Origin: Patagioenas fasciata | Lineage: Eukaryota > Chordata > Aves > Columbiformes > Columbidae | Assembly: GCF_037038585.1 (NCBI RefSeq) | Contig: NC_092520.1 | Location: 13,089,001-13,153,000 of the forward strand | Direction of reading: 5' to 3' | DNA length: 64,000 nucleotides | Shown: positions 37,558-47,893 of the stretch, piece by piece | Numbering within the stretch: position 1 is the stretch's first letter | Layout of the letters: every line of letters begins with the position of its first letter | The notes under the pieces: model-generated | What the model saw: the letters and a program-made list of their open reading frames with translations, nothing else | The model's database searches: none | What the model was told of the DNA's origin: nothing | Position numbers and translations under genes: made by a program

Positions 37558-40035
37558 TTCTCAAAAATCTGTGATGTCTCACATTGTCAAATATTGCTTG
37601 GGGCTGGACTTGAGGCGTGCAGCAGTGAAACGTGCGTGAAGTGCCAGCGTCCCTCACTGGCACGAGGGATGCTGCCAGGTGTCCTCCTGCCATAGGGATC
37701 CCAGTCTGGGATCTGGATGCAACCTGAAAAACCAGTCTGGGTCTGAGTATCCTGCTGTGTTCTTGGGCCACCCTTAGTCAGGTTTTTGGGTACCCAGTGG
37801 CAGATGAGCTGCTCGCTCAGAAAACCCACAGTATGGGGTTGTGGGGTACCCAGAGGTGTCTGTGCTGGACTGCCCTTGCCACCCGTCAGCCTGCAATGGT
37901 GGCGACTCAAGGGACCAACTGCACATGCACCCCAAACACCATCTTCTTGCAGGTCTGTAGCTTTTACTACAGAGATCATGGAAATTTGGGGAACACTTCC
38001 CTTTGCCCCCATGGTGCAAGAATGCTGTTGAAACGGCAGCCTGGGGGAGAAGCAATCCCGTGGTGGCACTGCAGCAACATGCCAGGCATGGACCCACCTT
38101 TGAATCCCAGTACTAAAACTGGGGGGCCCAGAGGTCCCACAAGCCCGAAGGTAACAAACCCACCCCTCTGCAGACCAAAGCAAATGGGGAAAACGGGGCA
38201 CAATGTGCAGAAGCGCAATACCCGCCTAAAAGCCCAGTAAAACACAAGCAGCTGTCATCGTCCCTGCCGTGATTAATGCTCATCCAGACCTTAAGCTATG
38301 GCTTCTCAGCCTTGTAAAATCAACTGAGAGCGCCCGGCATTCCTGAGCTATAAAAGGCCCAGGAATTCATTGACTCGAGGTATGAAAGACCACAAGCTAT
38401 TTTCTTTCATACCAACCACTTCAGCTTTAGATGAATAAAATATCAGCGCACATATTTTCCAGAGTAACCCTGCATGGCCCTGCCACTGCCCAGAGCTCGG
38501 TCCTTTGCCAGGGCCCTCCACTTTGGTGCAAATCTGGGCAGCGATGAGAGATGAGACACAGGTCCACATCAGTCCCCTCATTTTTTCAGGGGCCTGGGGA
38601 CCCATGGCAAAGCTCAAGGCTGGACGGGAGCTTGTGTTTTCCCTGGTACCACCGGGAGAGGCAGCGATGAAGTTATCAGCAAGCTAAAATCTGGGGGACG
38701 GCAGTGCCACCACCTTTCCCAGGAGGCTGTACCTACACCTGGCCATCGTGGTGGCTCCCCTGGCTGCTTGGTGGTCTCTTTGACTCACCATTCATGCTCC
38801 CCATGCCCGTGTGCCCCGGGAGCGCCCTCGGGCCCCTGTAGAATCGAGGCGGGCAGCCCATGACCCTCCAGGCATGCGAAGCTTCCTGCAGGACAGCTGG
38901 GCTTGGGGCGAGGACAGGGGACTGTGGTGGCAGCTGACATCCCCTCAACAGTTCCTGGCTTGGGACTCGATCAGCCCAGGCAGGAGAAATCGCACTGGGA
39001 GGAAGCGCTGGGTGGGAGGAGGGTGTCACGGGGGACGAGGAGGTGGAGGTCCCCTCCCTTTGCCCATTCTTTCAAAGTATTTTTAAGAAGACCCTTTCTG
39101 GTAGTCTTGCTCTTATAATCACTTTGCGATTTGGTGCACAAAAAAATGCCGCCCATGGGATGAACTCCACCAGAATTCGCAGCACACCCAGAAACAAGGA
39201 GGCCAAGCCCCAAATCCAGTGATTTTCTGCTCTTATTAGAGGACCAGTGGCCACCAGGTGTTTGCTCTGGCACTGTCTACACCCTGAGCCCATCAAAGCA
39301 GCGGTGGGACCTGGTGAGCACATGGAGAACATGCAGCACCTGAACCAGCTGCCCAGGACTGTGGGAGGAGCAGGATTAACCCATCACCCAGGTGCAGACC
39401 TTGGCTGTGGGAAGCCGCTCACCTCCTTGCTGCTGAGCAAAGAAGGATGCAGGGATGGGGAACTCCCGAGGCTTTTGGGTCCAGTCACGTCTCACAGGGG
39501 CTAGAGGAGGGCCTGTGGACAGGACACGCTCCCCACACACCTGTCAGGAGCCCATGTTGTGTGGATTTAGCTCCAGCCAGGTTTGAGGTCAAAGTGGGTT
39601 AGAGAGGCAAAGCCATCGCCTGCATAAACCCAGGTTTTGGGTGAGCATGATGCTGGGGCAGCAGCAACCTGTCTGCTCTCTCGGTGGGGAGTGGGGTGAG
39701 CAGAAGAGGCTGCAGTGGGCTGTCCCCATCCATGCCCTGATTCTGAACAGGGACTCCTCTGCAGGACACATCCTCGTCACCTATCCTGCTGATGCCCCTC
39801 TGCTTCATCCCTCTCACTCTGCTGTCTCCCACGTCTTTTTCTGACTCGACCCTGCCATGAACAGACAGAGAAAAACCAGGCGCTCAGGTCCTCATGTGCC
39901 ACCATTTTTCCATGTTTCCCTCGTAAGACTGAACAACCAGGGGAAGGGTTTGCCCTGATGCAGATGTTTGTGTAGTGCCTTGTGCAGTGGGGTCTTGTGT
40001 TGTGCCTCAAAAGCACTGTTTCAAGCTGTAAATAA
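37558..40035. other. Intergenic, no gene recognised
   Basis: GC-richer than its surroundings. A 204-codon open frame on the - strand (37587-38201) crosses into the CR1 and shows no domain, so it is not called as a gene. No RNA gene or further repeat was seen. Confidence 0.65.
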
Positions 40036-40057
40036 TAATGTTTATTATTATTATTAC
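40036..40057. repeat. TTA trinucleotide run
   Basis: Short TTATTATTATTATTA run directly against the 3' end of the - strand CR1 copy that starts at 40058. Confidence 0.85.
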
Positions 40058-40256
40058 AGAATCACAGGATGGCTGGGGTTGGAAGGGACCTCTGGAGATC
40101 ATCCAGTCCAACCCACCTGCTAGAGCAGGTTCACCAGAGCAGATCACACAGGAATGTGTCCAGGTGGGTTTGAATGTCTCCAGAGAAGGAGACTCCACAG
40201 CCTCTCTGGGCAGCCTGTTCCAGGGCTCTGGAACCCTCAAAGTAAATAAGTTCCTG
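40058..40256 (-). mobile_element. CR1 LINE 3' fragment
   Basis: Left end CAGAATCACAGGATGGCTGG, then GTTGGAAGGGACCTCTGGAG and ATCCAGTCCAACCCACCTGC. It continues to GGCAGCCTGTTCCAGGGCTC and stops near AAGTAAATAAGTTCCTGC. It is closely similar to the sense copy at 1190-1480. The usual octamer tail is replaced by a TTA run. Confidence 0.93.
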
Positions 40257-40799
40257 CATCCTAAATCTGGCACAGAACTAAGAGCCCTTTCACTTAGGTG
40301 TTAAATAATGCCTCACCCCCACCACAGGGATTTTTTTTAGATGGATGAACCTTTATTTTCAGATGACAGGAGCTCCTTATCGTGTTACCCAGATGGTTGG
40401 GTGAGCGCTGGCTCTTCTCCTGCCCATGGGGCCCTGTAGCCTCACCCAACCCTGGCTGGTGCTGCACCACCAGCCTCCCTCATCCCTGTCCCCATCCACA
40501 GGTCCCCAGGGCTGGTCCCCAGCAGCCACGTGCCAGCTCCTGAGCAAAGCGAAGGGGCTGCCCGGTGCCGGAGCAGCGCGTGGGCCGCTCGCTCCACTGC
40601 CCTGTCCTGCCTGCTCTTCCCTGGCACTTGAACTGGGGAGGCTCTGGGATGGGGTCAGGGAGGTTTTGTGTTTGTGCAGCACAAGGCACAGCAGTTTTTG
40701 GGCTGAAGGGTGGCTCTGGCCTGTAGTGCTCAATAGTGCTAATGTCAATATTGACATGGTAATAGTAATTATAGTAACAGTAGAGGAAGAGGTACAGCA
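40257..40799. other. Intergenic, no feature recognised
   Basis: Non-repetitive sequence, GC-rich from about 40420 to 40620. No gene is supported. Confidence 0.65.
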
Positions 40800-41337
40800 A
40801 GAGGAATAAGACTAAGACTAAGAATAGGAGCAACCTAACGTAGTTGAAGATGTGCCTGCTCATTGTGGGGGGGTAGATTAGCTAACCCAAACTATTCTAT
40901 GATTCTATTATAGAATCAAGAACAAGAATAGGAATAGGAATAGGAATAGGAATAAGAATAAGAAAAATAATAACAACAGGAATTGGAATTGGAAAAAGAA
41001 AATAAAACCAATAAGAATAGAAAAAAAAAGAATAAGAATAGAAAAAAGAATAAGAATAGGAATAAGAATAAGGATAAGAATAAAAATAGAATAAGAATAA
41101 GAATAAGAATAAGAATAAGAATAAGAATAAGAATAAGAATAAGAATAAGGATAGGAATAACAATAAGAGAATAAAAATAAGAAGAAGAGAATAGAAACAG
41201 TTTATCATAGGGAACAAGAAGGTCAGTAAGAATAGGAATAAGAAAAGAATAAGAATAAGAATAAGAATAAGAATAAGAATAAGAATAAGAATAAGAATAA
41301 GAATAAGAATAAGAATAAGAATAAGAATAAGAATAAA
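40800..41337. repeat. AAGAAT/GAATAG hexanucleotide array
   Basis: Imperfect hexamers begin at 40803 (GGAATAAGACTAAGACTAAG), are interrupted by a CR1 tip (40828-40909) and resume at about 40915. Purest blocks are about 41089-41148 (some 10 units of AAGAAT) and 41246-41336 (some 15 units). They are separated by a short unique spacer near 41186-41222. Variants GAATAG and AAAAAG occur in the first block. Open frames on both strands here are only the microsatellite read as (Lys-Asn-Lys-Asn) or (Phe-Leu) and are not genes. Confidence 0.95.
40828..40909 (+). mobile_element. CR1 LINE 3' tip inside the hexanucleotide array
   Basis: GAGCAACCTAACGTAGTTGA, then GATGTGCCTGCTCATTGTGG, then CCCAAACTATTCTATGATTC. 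These are the last bases of a CR1 of the 2570-3805 subfamily, with an internal deletion of about 30 bases after the G run. Hexanucleotide repeat flanks it on both sides. Confidence 0.8.
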
Positions 41338-42605
41338 ATTAGCTCACAACAAGTGGCAAAAGAAGGGTTTGAAGGTGAATAATTTGATTCCAGAGTGTGC
41401 TGCACATCCATGCTGGGGGAAAACTGTCTCTTATCCCCATGCGACCACTGGCTGTGGCCAGGACAGCTCAAACTTTGGCCTTTCCAGGTAAAAAGCTCAC
41501 AGGGCTTTGAGTTTGCATGAAGAAAACAGGATGATTTGCTCGTGGGAACTGGGCTGCACTTGAAAACTCTTTATTTTATTACACAGCCTCTGGGTGTGTA
41601 AATCCTCCTTGTCTCATCATCCAGTTGATCTGTTCAGACCCAAATCAGCTACCACAGACCAGGTTCACTTTGGTTTTAAAGAGGAATTTCATACACCTCT
41701 TTAGAGCAAACATTTCCCGGCACTTGTCAGCTTTCACCCGGCACACGTCGGCTTTCTCCTTGGATCCTTCACCAACGGCAAGATTTTTCCCATGTGAAAA
41801 ATACACTTGAAGTCCTAAGTAGAAGAGACTTTTTGGACTCAGCCCCAGCTCACTGGGGAGGGGGTACACCATTCTGAGGCCTGTGCTGGGAGCAGCTCCA
41901 GCATCGCACTGGGCATCTGTTGGTGAGACCCAGAGCCCCTCAGCAGTGCTGTGTTACCATCATGTGCCAAAACCATGACCCATGCCCAGTCCCTCCTGAC
42001 CCCAGCAGAGGTAGCATGGAGGGGTGCAGCACCCTGAGGTTGCTTGGGCACCAACCAGTACCAGGGCTGGGTCCTTGGATGGTACTAAAGAAACATATGG
42101 AAAATAAGATGAAATGGTTCACGTTAGTTCTGTCATTTATCGAGCTTTGCAGTCCTGGTGCTGAAAAGCACTGAAGAGAGGTTGGCAGCACATCATAGAG
42201 TTCCTCCTAAATTACCAGGAGATACTAACTTGTTGCAGCTGTGGAGTAGCTATTCAACATCCCATTTGTACCTAGGTCCCAAAGAATTCAGCCTACCAAG
42301 ACCCATAAACCTCAAAGCTCCTAAAACAAGCCTATTCCTGCAGATTAGGAGGATTACAAAACTTCACAAGATGACAGCCATGAAGAGGCAAAGGAAGCAG
42401 AAGACAACGGGAGAGAGAATCTACATAGGAGTCGCCCTTGGCCTTGAGGTTGAGGATGGGCCCCCATTTTCAAGTACCTACAGGCACTTCCAAGTGACAC
42501 CTTAATTAGGGGCCCAAGGTAAAGTGGGATCTAATTAACTTAGATTTAATCTGGTGAAGGAAAGGGAAAGTCAATAGAGTAATTTTCAAAGGGGTTGATT
42601 TACCA
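41338..42605. other. Intergenic, no feature recognised
   Basis: No repeat, RNA gene or supported coding region was recognised. Confidence 0.65.
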
Positions 42606-42955
42606 TGGGGGGTTTAGGTTGGACATTAGGAAAAGGTTCTTCACCCAGAGGGTGCTGGAGCACTGGAACAGGCTCCCCAGGGAGGTGTCACAGCCCCAAG
42701 CCTGACAGTGTTCAAGCAGAGACTGGACAACACCCTCAGACACATGGTGTGAACTGTGGGGTTGTCCTGTGCAGGGACAGGAGTTGGACTCAATGATCAC
42801 AGAATCACAGAATGTTAGGGATTGGAAGGGACCTCGAAAGATCATCTAGTCCAGTCCCCCTGTTGGAGCAAGAACACCTAGATGAGGTTACTTTGTGGGT
42901 CCCTTCCAACTCAGAACATTCTATGATTCTATGATTTTATGATTCTATGATTTTA
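42606..42955 (+). mobile_element. CR1 LINE 3' fragment, interrupted by a second CR1
   Basis: The first segment, 42606-42798, runs from GGTTTAGGTTGGACATTAGG to GGAGTTGGACTCAATGATC. The second, about 42891-42955, resumes with CTTTGTGGGTCCCTTCCAAC and ends in four to five ATTCTATG-type octamers. The two halves are contiguous in the family consensus, as shown by the uninterrupted copy at 37308-37557 read on its own strand. A foreign CR1 fills the gap. Confidence 0.92.
42799..42890 (-). mobile_element. CR1 LINE 3' tip nested in another CR1
   Basis: ACAGAATCACAGAATGTTAG, then GGGATTGGAAGGGACCTCGA and AGATCATCTAGTCCAGTCCC, ending near CACCTAGATGAGGTTA. This is the 3' tip of a different CR1 subfamily on the - strand. 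It splits the host CR1 between GATC and CTTTGTGGG without an obvious target-site duplication, which is usual for CR1. Confidence 0.9.
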
Positions 42956-43479
42956 TACCAAGCAAACCAGCTGTTTCTCATGGCAGCTTTCAGGGTGAGT
43001 CTGCAGAAGATCAGACAAACATTTGGGTCATGCTGGGGAGGCGTGTGGAAATCCCTCAGAGGGATCCAGATTCAGCAGCAGGGATGGAGAGGAGTAAGTG
43101 GACCTTGTAGTGGCTCTGCAGAAACATGGTCTAATGAGAGGACCAGCCTGGGTGAGAGGAACCGTGTCCATCAGTGCTCTGGCCAGGAAGTGTCTGGCAG
43201 GTGTCAGTAGTGATAGGAAGGATACAGAAGCATCAAAAGGCCTTACAGGAGTAGTGCTGACACGTTCCTCCAGATCACAAGGGTCATATGTGGGTATGGA
43301 GAGGGATTTCGGTGCTGTTGTCATGGCTGATACTGTCAAGCATGAAGACCCCAACTTCCCATCGTGCTGATGGTGGTGAGGAGATGTGGCTACTCCAGGG
43401 CACAAGAGTCTGGTTTCTTCGCTGAAGTGTCATCAGGCAAACAGGAGGGAAGTCTTTGTTGCTTGGCTTTGAGAAGAAT
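42956..43479. other. Intergenic, no feature recognised
   Basis: May include weakly preserved 5' sequence of the old CR1 relic that follows, but no diagnostic block was found. Confidence 0.5.
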
Positions 43480-44990
43480 TAAGGACATTAGAACAAAAAT
43501 TTTCATAGAAAGTATCTTGGATTGAATGCCCTTGTAGTATTTCAGTTTAAACTGAAAAGAAGTTAGCTTGCTGATAACAGTTTCAGAGGGGGAATTTTGA
43601 GAAATTAAGGGAATTAATCAGGGAAATCAACTGAATTTACAACAATCTGGAGTGCAAACCTAGGCAAGAGAGGAAACCTCTCAGAAAAAAGGCCAAAGCC
43701 TTAACTGGATAAAGAATTACCACAAAAAGACTATTAGGAATAACCACAAGCTTGCAATGGATGGAAAAAGGGATTAACCAGCAAAGAGAGGTTTATGTTA
43801 AAGGTCAAGAAGTACAGGGGTAATGTGAGAATTGCTAAAGTCAAGCTGTGTTAGATCTTGCAAAGGAAATTAAAACAACTAGCAAAATGTTCATGAGTCA
43901 TAAATGAGAAAAGAAGAAAGAAATGTGGCTTCTGCGTTCCCGGGTGTGGTGGAGTCTAAAGATACTAAAACTATATCCCTCAAACAAGGTGGCTGTTTGG
44001 GGTCAGGCATTGGGAAGACAAAGGATTCCGAAGCTCAGTCCAAACTGAAGATGGATGGACATCAGGGTATGGATACGACCACATCCAAAGGGGACAGAAA
44101 TCTCAAAGAGCGGTGTGCGTGCAAATCGGAGGAAATGGATCAGCTCCACCTTAGAGAGAAGGAAGAAATGGCCATGAAATTGCAAGTTCAGCAGCGAGTA
44201 TTTGAAATTAATCTATGGTGGTTTAGAAGCAGTGCTGGAAAATAGTAATTTAAGAAGGCCAAGAAAGATGCCCTGGGCAACTACAGGCCTGCTTGTCTCC
44301 GGTAAGTCTGCCAAATGAAGTTCTTGCCAGAGAATGCTGCAAGCTTTCCTGAATAACCAATTTTCTAGGCAAAAGAGAGGCATTGACTCATATTTTGCTG
44401 AACTTGAGCACTTTCTTTTTAATGGTGTCCCATGTGAAATTATTAGTTAAAATGGGGACGACAACACCTGGTGGGAGGAAACTGTGAGATGGGTAGTAAA
44501 GGGACTAAGGGAGATACAACGCTCTGTCTCAGGCTCTTTTCTGAGGCTGTAGGGAGACAGAAAACTCCTGGCAATCCTCAAAAATCACTCTAATGGATCA
44601 GTTAGGGTTTCTGGCAATACGAGTGGCAAAAGAAATAATGTGCTAATGAATTTGTGGTAACATAAACACGTAATAGTTTTCACACACACACAAAAAATAA
44701 ATTGTATGTCATTTGGGAGGAACTGAACAACCCTGTGGAGTGGAATAGGAGAAATGGGATGGGAAAAAAAGCCTGAATTAATGGATAATGGCAATGTCCC
44801 CTAGCAGACTGGCATATTAATCAATCTCTCAGTTTCAAATGCTGAATAGAGATGATGATGCTGAGCCATTGGCACAATGGCATCCTGGAAAACCCAAATA
44901 CCCTCACAGGAATATCAAGCACTTAACAGCAGCCTTCTGCTTTTGGAAGAGAGCCACGAAGGAGGGGAACACGGTACATCCATATTTGAG
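43480..44990 (+). mobile_element. Old, highly diverged CR1 relic (turtle/crocodile-type)
   Basis: Blocks occur in the order of the deep amniote CR1 consensus as I recall it. AAAAAGGGATTAACCAGCAA and AAGTCAAGCTGTGTTAGATC are followed by GCAAAGGAAATTAAAACAAC near 43860. Then come GCCATGAAATTGCAAGTTCA near 44170, CTGGGCAACTACAGGCCTGC near 44273 (the NYRP motif region of the reverse transcriptase), CATGTGAAATTATTAGTTAA near 44430 and GTGCTAATGAATTTGTGG near 44640. It is riddled with substitutions and indels. A 113-codon Lys/Glu-rich open frame at 43904-44245 lies inside it and is explained by it. Confidence 0.75.
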
Positions 44991-47644
44991 GGAAAATGAC
45001 TCTAAACTGGGACAAGTCCTGGGCTAAGCGAAACAGTGCAGAGCACACCAAAAGAGAGGAGGAAGGGGCAGCTTGGCATTTTCAACTTTCAGGACAGGTG
45101 CTGGATGGATGCTCTTCCTTCCATCAGAGTATAACCAGAGAAGGTTGCAGAGATGCTGAACTACCGAACCACCCTTGGCATGGGGTCCCACAGCTGCTGT
45201 TTCATTTCCTTCAGCGTCCCACATCCCACCCCAGCCTGCTCCATGAGGGTGGGAAGTCACCTTCTTCAGGGATGGATCTGTCCCCAGCAGCAGACCATCC
45301 CCTGGTTTATTCTGCCATCTGTATGTTACGTAGCAGGGACAGAAGCCCAGAGATGCTGAACCAAGTTGTGTGTGAAATTTGAGATTGCAAGGGCTTGAAG
45401 CACACCCCCAGCTACCCCCTTGTATCAAACTGGACTCTGAGGTCTCTGCTGTGCTTCTCGCGTGGTTGAGCTGCCCAAGCTGTTGTGATGATGCTGGGAA
45501 TGCACTGTGCTTGGACCATGTGGTGCTCAGCTCAGCCTGGGAAGTCCTGGTAACAGGAGCTGCTTCCCTGACACTGCTCCCCAGTGCAGAAGTGGTCAGG
45601 AGCACCCCCTGCCACAGCAACCAGGATCTGAATGTGTTGAACCTTTGGGTGCTTGGTTCCACCCTCCACTGCAGTGGTCAACAGGTCCTGGGGCAGTGGA
45701 GCAGGAGATGGTGTCTTGAAGATTTGGGTGCTTCCCTGGACTCCTTTCAGAAGGCTCTGAGGGGATTTGGGCAAAACGTCCTGCAAATCAGAAATCCCAG
45801 GAAAGCTGTGGATTAGTGACCCCACGTGGGAAGCCTGAGCCTGCTGAGCATTTGGGAGGGGAGAGCAAGAGCCACATGTGAGGTGTGTCCTTCTTTTAAG
45901 GATGAGTAACCTCAGCCTCAGAAAGGAAAAAAAAATGCTTAAAGGTCAACAGTCAATAGGAAAATGATCAAAAATGAAAGCTTATGAGGCCAAAATCCCC
46001 CCCTCCCCCTATCACTGGCCACTCTTCCTCAAAATTATAATCTTCTGAAACCAATTATTAATTGTTAATTTTTACTTGGCAGCTCATCATGGCCAGGACA
46101 CAAAGCCCGCAAGAAAGTACCTCTCCCACCACGCACCTGGAGCACTGAGCCACGGGCTTTGTTGAGCTCCCTGAAACACTTAGAAAGCAATGAAAAGCAA
46201 GAGTATAGAGAAATAACTGAAACACAGTCACCCAGAAACCAAGATAGCCAATGCCATGAGTCACTTGTGAACAGCTCAGCCCATCTGAAGACATTTTCTG
46301 CCAAAAACCTCTGATTTGTGTGTCAGGCAGGAAGAGCCGTGAGCTGGTGAGCTGGAATCTCACCAGGCACACCATCCCTGGAGACAGGCAGCACGTCACA
46401 CATCGGTGACACACTGCACTGCCCAGCACGCTGACACACACACATTTTCCAGGAAAAAGGACCCCCTCCTGCTGCAGCAGACCTCTTCCCACCAGAACCC
46501 TGCCAAGAAAAGCAGTTGTTTAAGCAAGAGGAGAGAAAACAGGTCTGCTGTGATCTCAGTCCCTTTGCCCCAGACTGCTGCACCCCGAGGCTGGCGGAGG
46601 TGTCGTCTGGGTGACGCTGCTTTTGAATTGCACGCTGCTGCATCCCTAACCAAAAATAGCTGCTGCAAGAGCTCCAAAGCTATAAATAATAGTGGTGGTA
46701 GTGATAGAAGGGTAATAATAATAATGATACTAACATCAACTGTTCTTACATACCCACCAGCAAATCTATCTACTTGTCTCAGCTTGCTTATTTTCAACCA
46801 GGAGATGTTGCTATAGGCAACATAGCAACGCAATCTGCTCTCTGGCAGAGCAGAATTGAAAAGGGAGTTGCAAATGAGTCGTGATGTGTAATATTTCCAC
46901 AGCAAAAATCCACCCAAGGATCACTGAGCACTTCCCCAATGTACCCACCAGAGGCAGCTGCCACTCCCAAGGAGTGAAGCGCTCTGAGCCAGACCTTTAG
47001 ATTTGCGTTGTCCCCTGGAAGGTGCAAAATTGGCCCTGGGTTCTGCCAGCACTGCTCCAGGGCTTGGGGCAGCCAGCAAGGCTGGAAGCAAGCCCACCAC
47101 TTCAGTGGATTTACTTGCTGTCCTTGAGACCAGCCCAAAGCATCTCCCCAGCCCACCAGGGAGCTGGAGTGGGGATCAACCCTCGGCTTCTCAGGCTGTG
47201 GATAAATCACAAACATCCTATTTTTCATCCACAGAGCCATAAAAATAATCCTTGAAGAGGAGTTGGAGGACTCTGGAGAGGTCCTGGGTTTGGGAGAAGC
47301 CAAGCTCCCAGCCCACCCAGGGGGCACCAAGGGAGGAGGAAGAGGAAAATGCAGGAGGAACAGCACTGTAGAGCCTTTGGTCTAATGGTAGCAAGCCACT
47401 AGTGTACCACCTCGTCAGCACAAGCGGCTTTCTTGCCCAGTGGCCACTGCAACACTGCCAATGTCTTTTGCTAAACATTTTTCAGTGCTCTAAATGCATA
47501 AGGTGATGTAGTACCAAAAACAGGGGTGGTGGATGCTCCCAAAGTCAGTAAAAATTGAATCAAGGTCACCGGGGTTGGACCCTGATGTGGCATATGATGA
47601 CTGCTGAATGAGATAGTGCCTTCCCATCCGTGAAGTAACAAGCT
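44991..47644. other. Intergenic, no gene recognised
   Basis: Contains the longest open frame of the window, 212 codons on the - strand (45024-45662), with no domain, no splice context and no family resemblance. A short run of AATAATAATAAT-like sequence lies near 46710-46730. No further repeat was recognised. Confidence 0.6.
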
Positions 47645-47893
47645 ATCGGACAACAGGAAAAGGCTTCAAGTTGTACCAGGGGAGGTTTAGATTGGATATT
47701 AGGAAAAAATTATTCACAGAAAGAGTTATTGGGCATTGGAACAGGCTGCTCAGGGAAGTGGTTGAGTCACCATCTCTGGAGATGGTTAAAAGATACGTAG
47801 ATGAGGTTCTTAGGGACATGGTTTAGTGCCAGTGTTACGTTTACAGCTGGATCTAGAGGGTCTCTTCCAACCGAAATGATTCTATGTGATGCT
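47645..47893 (+). mobile_element. CR1 LINE 3' fragment
   Basis: GGGGAGGTTTAGATTGGATA near 47680, GGAACAGGCTGCTCAGGGAA near 47738, CACCATCTCTGGAGATGG near 47770, then CTTCCAACCGAAATGATTCT at the end. It is the same subfamily as 30405-30855 and 5'-truncated. The tail is a single degenerate octamer. Confidence 0.92.

Noticed and set aside
37587..38201. 204-codon - strand open frame
   Set aside because: No domain or splice context, and it overlaps GC-rich intergenic sequence and open frames in other phases. No gene is supported.
40897..41471. Long open frames on both strands made of Lys-Asn-Lys or Phe-Leu-Phe repeats
   Set aside because: They are translations of the AAGAAT hexanucleotide array and are not genes.
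43904..44245. Lys/Glu-rich 113-codon open frame that looked like a possible gene fragment
   Set aside because: It lies within the old CR1 relic, and its end aligns with CR1 sequence (CATGAAATTGCAAG block) in a colinear order, so it is transposon remnant.
45024..45662. 212-codon open frame on the - strand, the longest in the window
   Set aside because: No recognisable domain, low-complexity composition rich in Ser, Gly and Leu, no splice-site or promoter context, and overlapping open frames on the other strand. Long chance frames are expected in GC-rich intergenic DNA.
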